This document shows positions 7,031 to 14,534 of a stretch of DNA of 14,534 nucleotides, piece by piece. Within the stretch, counting starts at the first letter, position 1; each line of letters begins with the position of its first letter. The position numbers and the translations under genes are program-made. This stretch comes from Lachnospiraceae bacterium UBA3641. Lineage in GTDB: Bacteria > Bacillota > Clostridia > Lachnospirales > Lachnospiraceae. The notes under the pieces are model-generated. The model saw nothing but the letters and a program-made list of their open reading frames with translations. It was not told the origin of the DNA and made no database searches. Location: positions 1-14,534 of the forward strand of contig DFKQ01000082.1 of NCBI GenBank assembly GCA_002373875.1. The letters run 5' to 3'.

Positions 7031-8859
7031 TCGCCCCTGCCTCCTTCCAGGCTTCCGCAGCCGTAATGATCGCACCTTAAGCACCTGCCCGACTCCCTCA
7101 TGGCCTCTTCTTCCGTCATTGACAGTTCCACATGATCGAAATTACACCTTCTCTCAAAGGGATCCTTCTCCTCAATCTCGGCCCTTCCCGTGGGAACACA
7201 GGGATTGGGGTAAGCCGGCGGTATTAAAACATCATTCTCAACCTTATGATGATATCCCAGATATTCATCTATATTGTAAGCTGCCACCTGTCCGGCAGCT
7301 ATGGCATTTATCGCTGTGGACGGACCCGTTACGCAGTCGCCCCCCGAGAAAACCCCGTCCATCTCCTTAACCATACAGGTTTCATCGGCCAGGATCCTGC
7401 CACGTTCAGTGGGAACCCCGTCACCCTCAAAGGAAGCAACATCACTTCTCTGTCCTACACCCAGGATAAGCAGGTCGCATTCAAACCTGTAGGGATAATT
7501 GCTTGAATGCTCTGTGGTCATCATACCGAACCGGTCGTATTCCGCTATTATCTCGGGCTGGAGCCATACGGACCTGACCTCATCTGTTTCCTTATCCGCT
7601 TCAATATTAAGGAAGCTTAACAGGGTCCTGAACCTTATGCCCTCCTGCATTGCGGCTTCTATCTCGCTGTCAAGGGCGGTATAGTCATCCCTCTTTCTTG
7701 TAAATACGTGTATAGTCTCCGCATTCAGACGTACTGCGGTACGGGCTGCATCCATTGCAACATTGCCACCGCCGATAAGGACTACCCTCTTACCTGTAAG
7801 ATCGGGAGCATTTCCCCTTGCAACCTCCTGAAGGAAGTCAGCCGCGGGTACCACATTCTTAGCGTCCGCATTCTCCATGGGCATCCTGTTACCCAGCTGG
7901 GCCCCGATACCGATGTATACGGCATCATACTCATCCTTAAGGTCCTTGAAGCTTATATCCTTACCCACCTTGGTGTTAAGGTTGACCTTTATATCACCCG
8001 CCTTAAGGATGGCCCTTAAATCCTCATCAAGCCTGGCCTTGGGAAGCCTGTATTCGGGTATGCCGTATCTTAACATACCTCCTAACTTGTCGTGCTCCTC
8101 ATATATGACCGCTTCATGGCCCATAAGGGCAAGAAAATAAGCGGCGGTAAGCCCCGAAGGGCCTCCTCCGATAACGGCTATCCTCTTACCTGTTTTAACA
8201 TTGGCCCTTGGAGTATCCACCGTATCGGCAGCTGCCTGATCAACGGCATACTTCTTAAGGCCCCTTATATTCAGCGGTGCATCAACAAGCGTCCGCCTGC
8301 ATTTCTTCTCGCAGGGATGTTCACACACCATGGCGCAAGCTGTGGGAAGGGGATTCTTATTCCTGATGGTCTTGACCGCTCCCGCGTAATCACCCTCCTT
8401 GATAAGGGCTATATAACCCGGAACATCCACATGGGCCGGGCACAGGGTCACACAGGGTATGGTCTGGATCTCATTCTCGGCACACCTGCCCTGCTTGATG
8501 TGACTCTCATATTCATCACTGAATTCCGTAAGTGAATCAAGTATAAGGTTAGCGCCGACGGTACCGACAGCGCAGTCGGCCGTAGCCGCGATCATGCGGC
8601 ACTTCTTCTCCATCTTGTCAAGAGTATCCATGGTCGCATCGCCGTTAAGGATAGACTTAAGGTAGTAATCAACCTCAGCCAGGCCGTCACGGCAGGGTAC
8701 GCATTTACCGCATGACTGGTTCATGGATATCTGCAGAAGCGAACGGTACAGTGCCAGCGGGCACATTCCCGGCGGATATGACGTCATTCTTGATCGGAAC
8801 TTACGGAGAACAGTATCTATCCTCTCATTCATGTTTCCTCTTTTTGCGAGTTTCTTCAT
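7027..8859 (-). CDS. NuoF-type Fe-S / GltD-like FAD-NAD(P) oxidoreductase, probable formate dehydrogenase electron-transfer subunit
   Basis: This flavoprotein probably links the formate dehydrogenase to a pyridine nucleotide. Residues about 25-120 are the NuoF C-terminal [4Fe-4S] domain (SCGKCVPCR with C50, C53, C56, then C96), but the FMN/NADH domain of NuoF is absent. Residues about 130-210 are the GltD/DPYD-type Fe-S domain (C136, C140, then C175, C179, C183, C187). FAD binding VIGGGPSG is at 229-236 and the second dinucleotide fold LIGGGNVAMD at 361-370. GGDCVTGPSTAINAIAAGQ closes the FAD site, and extra C-terminal cysteines lie at 593, 596 and 601. With 610 residues it is far longer than GltD (about 470), and no glutamate synthase large subunit is nearby. 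It is first in the operon. The start at 8859 has AAAGGA seven nt upstream; an ATG at 8832 (AGAGG, four nt) is an alternative. NAD versus NADP use cannot be settled by eye. Confidence 0.88.
   Translation of the reverse strand: MKKLAKRGNMNERIDTVLRKFRSRMTSYPPGMCPLALYRSLLQISMNQSCGKCVPCRDGLAEVDYYLKSILNGDATMDTLDKMEKKCRMIAATADCAVGTVGANLILDSLTEFSDEYESHIKQGRCAENEIQTIPCVTLCPAHVDVPGYIALIKEGDYAGAVKTIRNKNPLPTACAMVCEHPCEKKCRRTLVDAPLNIRGLKKYAVDQAAADTVDTPRANVKTGKRIAVIGGGPSGLTAAYFLALMGHEAVIYEEHDKLGGMLRYGIPEYRLPKARLDEDLRAILKAGDIKVNLNTKVGKDISFKDLKDEYDAVYIGIGAQLGNRMPMENADAKNVVPAADFLQEVARGNAPDLTGKRVVLIGGGNVAMDAARTAVRLNAETIHVFTRKRDDYTALDSEIEAAMQEGIRFRTLLSFLNIEADKETDEVRSVWLQPEIIAEYDRFGMMTTEHSSNYPYRFECDLLILGVGQRSDVASFEGDGVPTERGRILADETCMVKEMDGVFSGGDCVTGPSTAINAIAAGQVAAYNIDEYLGYHHKVENDVLIPPAYPNPCVPTGRAEIEEKDPFERRCNFDHVELSMTEEEAMRESGRCLRCDHYGCGSLEGGRGE
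7040..7046 (-). promoter_or_regulatory. Ribosome binding site that fixes the formate dehydrogenase start
   Basis: AAGGAGG lies nine nt before the ATG at 7030 and twelve before a second in-frame ATG at 7027. The same frame is open upstream to an ATG at 7084, but those 18 extra residues (MLKVRSLRLR...) are basic, have no ribosome site and lie inside the flavoprotein gene. The [2Fe-2S] domain begins right after 7027 (MNIRINGIDYEA), so 7030 is preferred. Confidence 0.8.
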
Positions 8860-8889
8860 ACATTTGTCCTTTCATAAAAAAAACCTGCA

Positions 8890-8922
8890 ATCTACAGATA
8901 AATATACTATAAATCACAGATT
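8890..8922 (-). promoter_or_regulatory. Two small dyads flanking the -10 box, candidate operator
   Basis: On the minus strand AATCTGTGATT (8922-8912) and ATCTGTAGAT (8899-8890) each have perfect 4-nt inverted arms (AATC/GATT and ATCT/AGAT) around a short TGT or GT centre, and they share ATCTGT. Their centres are about 22 bp apart, close to two helical turns, and they bracket the -10 box and start site. A repressor could bind there, but dyads this short can arise by chance in AT-rich DNA. Confidence 0.35.
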
Positions 8923-8929
8923 TTTACAA
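8901..8929 (-). promoter_or_regulatory. Sigma-A-type promoter of the formate dehydrogenase operon
   Basis: The -35 box TTGTAA (8929-8924) and -10 box TATATT (8906-8901) are separated by exactly 17 nt. Predicted transcription start is near 8894, giving a leader of about 35 nt to the ATG at 8859. It is the best promoter in the 223-nt gap and is correctly placed to drive all six genes down to modC. Confidence 0.6.
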
Positions 8930-9082
8930 TGCCGGCCTTAATCTGCACCGCGTCAGGTTTATCTTGGTTTTCTACATAAAACTGTTGCTAATTGTTGGCT
9001 TTTAATATTTTAGTACATATATTTACTAATGTGCATTATATAATGTTTCTGCCGATTACATACTCGGAATAACCAGCTGATT
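8930..9082. other. AT-rich intergenic region with two palindromes, no gene
   Basis: This is the part of the gap between ilvA and the formate dehydrogenase promoter. It holds a perfect 12-bp palindrome CATTATATAATG at 9034-9045 and a hairpin-forming repeat TTAGTA-(8)-TACTAA at 9010-9029. Directly after the ilvA stop is the near-palindrome AATCAGCTGGTT. None is followed by a T-run on the minus strand, so none is a classical intrinsic terminator. No open reading frame with a ribosome site is seen. Confidence 0.5.
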
Positions 9083-10294
9083 CTACACGCTGGTCCTTAC
9101 TATCTTCGGCCTATAGCCTCCCTTGTTAAGGGCATCCAAAATCTCATTCTTATGATCTGTTCCGAATGCCTCCAGTGTGATGCGGAGTTCCACGGCAGCA
9201 TTCCTGTTGGTTGAAACAAACTGATTGTGCTCAAGCTTTATAACATTACCGCTCTGCTCGGCGATCACGGCCGCTACTCTTGACAGCTCACCCGGCTTAT
9301 CGGGAAGGAGCACGGATACGGTAAATATCCTGTCCCGCATGATAAGACCCTGCTGGACCACTGATGACATGGTGATCACATCCATGTTTCCGCCGCTAAG
9401 TATGGCAACAACCTTCTTACCCTTGCAGTCAAGCTGCTTGAGCGCCGCCACAGTCAAAAGGCCCGAGTTCTCCACTATCATCTTATGATTCTCAACCATA
9501 TCAAGAAAAGATACTATAAGGTCCTCATCCGGAACAGTGATAATGTCATCAAGGTTCTCCTTGATATAGGGGAATATCTTGCTCCCGGGGGTCTTTACCG
9601 CCGTACCGTCGGCTATCGTGTTAACTCCATCAAGAGTCACAACCTTGCCGGCCTCAAGCGATGCCTTCATACAGGCTGCACCCTCCGGTTCCACACCTAT
9701 TACCTTTATTTTCTGATTCATGAGCTTCGACAGGGTAGCTACACCTGCTGCCAGCCCACCCCCTCCTATCGGAACAAGGATATAATCCACAAGGGGAAGC
9801 TCCTTGAATATCTCCATGGCTATTGAGCCCTGGCCCGTTGCCACTACCGGGTCGTCGAACGGGTGTATAAAGGTATAGCCCTTTTCCTTGGCAAGCTCTA
9901 AAGCCCTGGCACAGGCTTCATCATATACATCACCGTAAAGAACAACCTCAGCCCCATAGCCCTTGGTTCGGTTAACCTTGATAAGAGGTGTAGTGGTGGG
10001 CATGACTATGACAGCCTTGCAGCCGTACTCTTTTGCCGCATAGGCAACACCCTGGGCATGATTGCCGGCCGATGCCGTTATTATACCCCTCTTACGCTCA
10101 TCCTCCTTAAGAGTGGACATCTTGTAATATGCCCCTCTAAGCTTGTAGGCTCCGGTCATCTGCATGTTTTCAGGCTTAAGATATACCTTATTACCCGTTG
10201 CAGTGCTTAAATAGCTTGAATATATAAGCTTGGTCTCAAGGGTGACCTTCTTAACTATCTCACTCGCTTCTTCGAACTTTTCCAATGTCAGCAT
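9083..10294 (-). CDS. ilvA: Threonine ammonia-lyase, medium form with C-terminal ACT domain
   Basis: This PLP enzyme deaminates threonine (and usually serine) to 2-oxobutanoate, feeding isoleucine synthesis or fermentation. The protein is 403 residues from the start chosen here. The PLP lysine is Lys51 in TGAYKLRGAY, the substrate motif is SAGNHAQG, the phosphate loop is PIGGGGLAAG, and the PLP nitrogen contact region is LSGGNMD. One ACT domain fills the last ~75 residues (FTVSVLLPDKPGELSRVAAVI). It is shorter than biosynthetic IlvA (about 510, two regulatory repeats) and longer than TdcB (about 330), so it is the single-ACT medium form common in Clostridia. The role could be biosynthetic or catabolic. 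It is last in the smc-ftsY-ilvA unit. An upstream ATG at 10312 overlaps the ftsY stop but has no ribosome site. Confidence 0.94.
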   Translation of the reverse strand: MLTLEKFEEASEIVKKVTLETKLIYSSYLSTATGNKVYLKPENMQMTGAYKLRGAYYKMSTLKEDERKRGIITASAGNHAQGVAYAAKEYGCKAVIVMPTTTPLIKVNRTKGYGAEVVLYGDVYDEACARALELAKEKGYTFIHPFDDPVVATGQGSIAMEIFKELPLVDYILVPIGGGGLAAGVATLSKLMNQKIKVIGVEPEGAACMKASLEAGKVVTLDGVNTIADGTAVKTPGSKIFPYIKENLDDIITVPDEDLIVSFLDMVENHKMIVENSGLLTVAALKQLDCKGKKVVAILSGGNMDVITMSSVVQQGLIMRDRIFTVSVLLPDKPGELSRVAAVIAEQSGNVIKLEHNQFVSTNRNAAVELRITLEAFGTDHKNEILDALNKGGYRPKIVRTSV

Positions 10295-10304
10295 ATTGAT
10301 CCAT

Positions 10305-10310
10305 CCTCCC
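10305..10310 (-). promoter_or_regulatory. Ribosome binding site that decides the ilvA start
   Basis: GGGAGG at 10310-10305 is ten nt before the ATG at 10294. It lies inside the six extra codons (MGGWIN) that would be added by the ATG at 10312. That upstream ATG overlaps the ftsY stop as TAATG, and re-initiation there is possible. The family's usual N-terminus, a helix like LEKFEEASEIVKKV, supports 10294. Confidence 0.7.
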
Positions 10311-10311
10311 A

Positions 10312-11277
10312 TTAATGTAATGCCCCGTCTCCTCCGTCGCTATCTTCCCCAACAGTGGAATGACCCTTATCGCTTGCAAAGATCGCATCCACGAACTCAT
10401 CCGGGTCAAACCTCTGCAGGTCGTCGATACCTTCTCCGACACCTATATACTTAACCGGTATATTAAGCTCACTCTGTACCGCTACCGCTATCCCTCCCTT
10501 GGCCGTTCCGTCAAGCTTGGTCATTATTATTCCGGTGGCCTCCGCCGCCTCATGGAATTCCCGTGCCTGTATAAGGGCATTCTGGCCTGTGGTCGAATCT
10601 ATGACCACAAGGGTCTCACGGGCAGCTTCCGGATATTCCTTATCTATGATCCTGTGAATCTTCTTAAGCTCCTCCATAAGGTTCTTCTTATTGTGAAGCC
10701 TGCCCGCAGTATCACATATTAGGATGTCGGTATTCCTGGCCCTGGCAGCCTTAAGGGCATCGAACACAACGGATGCGGGATCCTGGCCTTCGCCACCCTT
10801 TATGATATCAGCTCCGGCCTTACCTGCCCACTCGGTGAGCTGCTCCACTGCGGCCGCCCTGAAGGTATCTGCTGCCGCAACCATTACCTTCTTGCCTTCC
10901 TGCCTGTAATTGTAAGCAAGCTTGCCTATACTTGTAGTCTTGCCCACTCCGTTGACACCTATAACAAGGATGACTGCCTTGCCCTTTTCGAAATCATACG
11001 CCGTCTCATCAGGCCTCATCTGGTCCTTGATGGAATCCATAAGTACACTCCGGCAGTCCGTCGTTGTCTTTATGTGCTGCTCCTTAACCTTTAACTTAAG
11101 ATCTTCGATTATCTTCTCTGTGGTAGCAACACCGATATCACTCATGATAAGGAGCTCTTCCAGCTCCTCATAGAAGTCGTCATATATCTCACACGGCGTA
11201 AATACATTATCGAAGCTCTTGGCTATATTGTCCCTGGTCTTTACAAGACCGTTTTTTAATTTTTCAAAGAAACCCAT
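10312..11277 (-). CDS. ftsY: Signal recognition particle receptor FtsY
   Basis: FtsY is the GTPase that docks SRP-bound ribosomes at the membrane for co-translational insertion by SecYEG. The 321-residue protein has the helical N domain (1 to about 90, beginning MGFFEKLKNGLVKTR, a short amphipathic membrane-contacting start) and the NG-GTPase domain. Motifs are G1 GVNGVGKTT 107-115, DTFRAAA 137-143, G3 DTAGR 189-193, TTGQNA 229-234, G4 TKLDG 253-257 and G5 GVGEG 279-283. There is no long acidic A domain, as is normal for Gram-positive bacteria. Unusually, about 20 Gly/Asp/Ser-rich residues follow the last helix. The start has GGAG six nt upstream, overlapping the smc stop region, with an 11-nt gap. 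The identity is secure. Confidence 0.97.
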   Translation of the reverse strand: MGFFEKLKNGLVKTRDNIAKSFDNVFTPCEIYDDFYEELEELLIMSDIGVATTEKIIEDLKLKVKEQHIKTTTDCRSVLMDSIKDQMRPDETAYDFEKGKAVILVIGVNGVGKTTSIGKLAYNYRQEGKKVMVAAADTFRAAAVEQLTEWAGKAGADIIKGGEGQDPASVVFDALKAARARNTDILICDTAGRLHNKKNLMEELKKIHRIIDKEYPEAARETLVVIDSTTGQNALIQAREFHEAAEATGIIMTKLDGTAKGGIAVAVQSELNIPVKYIGVGEGIDDLQRFDPDEFVDAIFASDKGHSTVGEDSDGGDGALH

Positions 11278-11288
11278 ATTATTCTCCG

Positions 11289-14200
11289 TTAATCATCTAA
11301 ATCCTTATCAATAAGATTTACCGAAACAAGGGTAGATACCCCCTTTTCCTGCATGGTGATACCGTAAAGCCTGTCAGCCTTCTCCATGGTTCCCCTCCTG
11401 TGGGTTATGACTATGAACTGGGTATGCTTGGTCAGCTTGTGAAGGTATCCTGCAAACCTTCCAACGTTTGATTCATCAAGCGCTGCCTCTATCTCGTCCA
11501 GCAGACAGAAGGGTGAAGGCTTAAGGTTCTGTATCGCGAACAGAAGGGCTATCGCGGTAAGTGACTTCTCGCCTCCCGAGAGCTGCATCATGTTCTGAAG
11601 CTTCTTGCCGGGTGGCTGTGCGATTATCTTGATGCCTGCTTCCAGAATATCTTCCTCTTCCTGAAGCTCAAGGCTGCCCTTACCGCCTCCGAACAACTCC
11701 TTAAACACCTTGTCGAATTCAATACATATATCCTTGAACTTGGCCGCGAACTGGGTCCTCATGGCTTCATCCAGCTCAGCTATTATCCCTTCAAGGGTCT
11801 TCTCGGCTTCAACCAGATCATCATGCTGACCCTTTAAAAATCCGTATTCCTCCATGAGGCTCTTGTATTCCTCAATGGCATTTACGTTTACATCACCCAG
11901 CCTTCTTATCTTATCCCTGACTTCTCCTATCGACCTTCTTAAAACTATCGGATCATTGTAATCCTCATTCCTTAATTCGGAAGCTGCCGAAAGGGTAAGC
12001 TCATACTCATTCCACATATACTGGACAAGCTTCTCCTGCTCCTCTTCAATCTTTTCCTTCTGGGTGTTAAGACGCATGACTTCCTTCTCAAGGGATGTAA
12101 TGGCCCTGGTAAGGGCATCCGTCTGCTCGAAGAAGGTCTTCTGTTTATGAGTAAGCTCTTCCTTCCTTGCTATGGCCTGCTTCATTGACTCTTCATCGGA
12201 ATCCTTGCTGTCGGATGATGCCACCAGAGTCTTCTCTATCTCAGTTATATTGTTCTGCTGGATCTCTATCTCATTCTCTTCGTATCTGATCTTCTGATCT
12301 ATGCCCTCGATCTCTTCATTGATCCTTACGATCTCGCCGTAGGAGCGGGCAACATTACTGTTAGCGTGCTCCAGATCCCTCTCAAGGCTGGTTACCTTAA
12401 GATCGATATCCGTTACCTTAAGCACATGGGCACTCTCGGTATCCCTGAGGGTTTCAAGCTCCTTACCGCATTCGTTTATATAAGTCTCTATATCCTTCTC
12501 GCTTTTCTCGGATTCGCTGAGTTTTTGGTCCGTCTGTTCCTTATCCTCATTGATCTTCACCACCTGCTGCTCAACATCCCTGTTATCCTCTTCAAGCTTC
12601 CTGTAACCGTTTATGGTCTCGTTCTTTATCTCGTTGGCTCGGTCTACGCTCATCTGGGCCGTATTCTGTTTTATGTACTGCTCCTTCAGTGATTCCTGAA
12701 GGTCTTCGATCTTTTTCCTTACTTCCCTCCTGTTTTCCTTAACGGACTCAATATTGTCCATTATCTCTTCGATCTTCTTAAGTGCCTTCTTTACGGTTTC
12801 CTCAAGCTCCTCAATCTCTCTCTTCCTTCCCAGGAGATTGCTTGCATTCTTAAAGGCACCTCCGGCCATGGCTCCTCCGGGTGTCAGGTACTCACCCTCC
12901 AGAGTCACTATCCTCAAAAGATATTTATATTTCTTAGCCATCTTAAGAGCATTATCAACATGATCCACAACGATTATGGCACCTAACAGCTGGCTTACCA
13001 CGTCATCATATTTCTTATCCGCATGGACAAGCTCGGATGCCATACCGATGAAGCCCTTCTCGTCCCTGACCTCGGGCCTGTCGAACTCACCCCTGTCCTT
13101 AACGGTCGTAAGGGGAAGGAAGGTCACGCGCCCTCCCTTGACCTCCTTAAGGAAGCTTATCATCTTCTTGGCAACATTCTCATCCTCCGTGACTATGTTC
13201 TGTATATTGCCGCCGAGGGCCGTCTCAATTGCCGTTTCGTATTCCTTGTCAACGGTTATGATGTCGGCAACAACACCTATGATCCCCTTATTCCCTCTCT
13301 TCTTCTCCATGACCCGCTTGATGGAGCCGCCGTAGCCGTCGTAACGTTCGGCTATGTTCTTCATGGCATCAAGGCGTGATTTTTCCTTATGATAGGATAT
13401 CTGTGCCTCGGATAAGCGCCTGTCGTTCTCCTCAAGGCTTGTCTTGAACTCGGCAAGCTTCTCCTCCAAGACCTCCCGCTCCTGATCGGTCTTCAATATG
13501 GAAGCATTTAACTCATTCAATTCATCGTAGAGCTTCTTAAGTTCCTCCTCCTGCTCCTTCTCTTCGGACTTGATCCTAAGGAGCTGACTCTGTACCTGGG
13601 CCCTGTGGATCTTGGCCTGTTCGAGCATGGTATCGTAACGGGTAAGGTCTGCCTTGATGGCTGCCCGTTCGTTAAGCATATCTATAATGGCATTCTTGTT
13701 CTTCTCAATGCCGTTATTCAATTCCTCGATCCGGCCCTGCACCTTCGTAAGCTCTGCCTTGGCCTCATCCCTGACGGCAACCAGTTCCTTAAGGGATTCT
13801 TCCGTTTTACTCTTTACGGCATCAAAGCCCTCTTTTTCCTTCTGCTGCTCTAAGAGCCTTGTCTTTAATGATTCCTTCTGATCATTGTAATGACCCACAT
13901 TTGATCTGGCGGAATTGATCTTCTCCTTATTAACGTTTATCTGACTCTCCAGCCGTTCCTTCATGACGGCTCCCTGTGACAGGCTGGAACGTCTTGATTC
14001 TATTTCTTCATCAAGCCCTGCTATTTCTGCTTCGACTGCACTGTACTCATTCTTCAGGCTCTCGTATTTCCCGTTATTGTCCTCAAGGTCACCGTTTGCG
14101 ATCCTTAGCTTCTCGGCCAGTTCATCAAGGCCTATCTTAGACCTCTCCGAATTGAGAAGGAACAGGTTGACATCATAGGTCTTAAGCTCTTCCTTGCGGT

Positions 14201-14534
14201 TTAAATACTCCTTAGCCGTATCCGACTGGCGTTTCAGGGGCTCGACCCTCTTCTCCTTCTCGGCCAGTATATCGTTTACACGCACAAGGTTAGCCTGCTC
14301 ATCGGCAAGCTTCTTAAGGGCGGTTGCCTTCCTCTTTTTGAACTTGACTATACCGGCAGCCTCATCAAAAAGCTCACGCCTCTCCTCGGGTTTGCCGGAA
14401 AGGATCTTCTCTATCTGGCCCTGGCCGATTATTGAATAGCCCTCCTTACCGATACCGGTATCGAAAAAGAGCTCGGACACGTCCTTAAGCCGGCAGACAT
14501 TTCCATTTATCAGGTACTCGCTCTCACCCGACCG
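11289..14534 (-). CDS. smc: Chromosome partition protein Smc (5' end beyond window)
   Basis: SMC dimers form the ATP-driven ring of bacterial condensin with ScpA and ScpB, compacting and separating chromosomes. The frame is open to the window edge, and homology continues upstream of the GTG at 14480 (RSGESEYLINGNVCRLKD). That GTG is therefore internal: 1081 residues are visible and about 100, including Walker A, are missing. In order there are the remaining N-terminal head (DTGIGKEGYSIIGQGQIEKI), a long Glu/Lys-rich coiled coil, the hinge (near GIIGVVADIITVDKEYETA through LTPGGAMAGGAFKN) and a second coiled coil. The C-terminal head has signature QLSGGEKSLTAIALLFAIQ starting near 11585, Walker B FCLLDEIEAALDE, and the switch His in VITHRRGTM. 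All catalytic residues in view are present. It is probably cotranscribed with ftsY. Confidence 0.97.
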   Translation of the reverse strand, partial: RSGESEYLINGNVCRLKDVSELFFDTGIGKEGYSIIGQGQIEKILSGKPEERRELFDEAAGIVKFKKRKATALKKLADEQANLVRVNDILAEKEKRVEPLKRQSDTAKEYLNRKEELKTYDVNLFLLNSERSKIGLDELAEKLRIANGDLEDNNGKYESLKNEYSAVEAEIAGLDEEIESRRSSLSQGAVMKERLESQINVNKEKINSARSNVGHYNDQKESLKTRLLEQQKEKEGFDAVKSKTEESLKELVAVRDEAKAELTKVQGRIEELNNGIEKNKNAIIDMLNERAAIKADLTRYDTMLEQAKIHRAQVQSQLLRIKSEEKEQEEELKKLYDELNELNASILKTDQEREVLEEKLAEFKTSLEENDRRLSEAQISYHKEKSRLDAMKNIAERYDGYGGSIKRVMEKKRGNKGIIGVVADIITVDKEYETAIETALGGNIQNIVTEDENVAKKMISFLKEVKGGRVTFLPLTTVKDRGEFDRPEVRDEKGFIGMASELVHADKKYDDVVSQLLGAIIVVDHVDNALKMAKKYKYLLRIVTLEGEYLTPGGAMAGGAFKNASNLLGRKREIEELEETVKKALKKIEEIMDNIESVKENRREVRKKIEDLQESLKEQYIKQNTAQMSVDRANEIKNETINGYRKLEEDNRDVEQQVVKINEDKEQTDQKLSESEKSEKDIETYINECGKELETLRDTESAHVLKVTDIDLKVTSLERDLEHANSNVARSYGEIVRINEEIEGIDQKIRYEENEIEIQQNNITEIEKTLVASSDSKDSDEESMKQAIARKEELTHKQKTFFEQTDALTRAITSLEKEVMRLNTQKEKIEEEQEKLVQYMWNEYELTLSAASELRNEDYNDPIVLRRSIGEVRDKIRRLGDVNVNAIEEYKSLMEEYGFLKGQHDDLVEAEKTLEGIIAELDEAMRTQFAAKFKDICIEFDKVFKELFGGGKGSLELQEEEDILEAGIKIIAQPPGKKLQNMMQLSGGEKSLTAIALLFAIQNLKPSPFCLLDEIEAALDESNVGRFAGYLHKLTKHTQFIVITHRRGTMEKADRLYGITMQEKGVSTLVSVNLIDKDLDD

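Noticed and set aside
7031..7084. 18-residue N-terminal extension of formate dehydrogenase from ATG 7084
   Set aside because: It has no ribosome site and lies wholly within the flavoprotein gene. The AAGGAGG at 7046-7040 points to 7030.
7027..8859. Glutamate synthase small subunit (GltD)
   Set aside because: The N-terminal NuoF-type cluster, the greater length, the lack of a large subunit gene and the 4-nt overlap with formate dehydrogenase all argue for a different role.
8825..8875. 16-residue upstream open frame (MKGQMYEETRKK...) overlapping the flavoprotein start
   Set aside because: No ribosome binding site precedes it and the peptide has no regulatory pattern. AAAGGA within it is better read as the site for the ATG at 8859.
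9071..9082. AATCAGCTGGTT after ilvA as an intrinsic terminator
   Set aside because: The repeat has no loop and no following T-run, so it cannot act as a standard terminator.
949..14200. Very frequent CTTAAG hexamer across the window
   Set aside because: It is mostly the Leu-Lys codon pair CTT-AAG or a similar in-frame pair within genes, reflecting codon preference rather than a dispersed repeat.
14426..14480. GTG at 14480 as the start of smc
   Set aside because: The reading frame and clear SMC homology continue upstream to the window edge, so the GTG is an internal valine and the gene is truncated by the window.

Overview
The window looks like a chromosomal piece of a low-to-moderate GC, strictly anaerobic Gram-positive bacterium of the class Clostridia, most likely a Lachnospiraceae-type organism. 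This is an inference from three things: the smc-ftsY-ilvA order, the strong GGAGG-type ribosome binding sites, and a cysteine-type, iron-sulfur-rich formate dehydrogenase paired with a NuoF/GltD-like flavoprotein. Every supported gene is on the minus strand, so transcription runs from high to low coordinates. No mobile element, CRISPR array, rRNA or tRNA was seen.

Right part (14534 to 9083), housekeeping block: smc (its first ~100 residues lie beyond the window edge), then ftsY, then a medium-form threonine ammonia-lyase gene (ilvA). Spacing is tight (11 nt, then 17 nt), so this looks like one transcription unit. A 223-nt gap (8860-9082) follows. It has an AT-rich stretch with two palindromes and, next to the following gene, a good sigma-A-like promoter with two small dyads around its -10 box.

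Middle part (8859 to 266), formate dehydrogenase/molybdopterin operon: a NuoF-iron-sulfur/GltD-like flavoprotein, then a formate dehydrogenase catalytic subunit with Cys at the usual selenocysteine site. These are followed by MoaA, a MOSC-MogA fusion, the redox chaperone Hsp33, and a molybdate/tungstate-type ABC ATPase (ModC-like). Junctions are a 4-nt overlap, then gaps of 24, 6, 50 and 1 nt. The operon thus carries a metal-dependent enzyme, its likely electron-transfer partner, the first step of pterin synthesis, a MogA-like metal-insertion domain with a MOSC domain, an oxidation-sensing chaperone, and the energy subunit of a metal importer. The other molybdopterin genes (moaC, moaD, moaE, moeA, mobA) and the importer's permease and binding protein are not visible.

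Left edge (265 to 1): a second promoter, then a leader of about 155 nt that can fold into a three-way junction plus three hairpins. It leads to a strong ribosome binding site and the first nine codons of a gene whose start looks like a signal peptide. Its position after modC suggests the missing substrate-binding protein, but nine residues cannot prove this. The leader matches no riboswitch class I recognise and is the best candidate here for an undescribed regulatory element.
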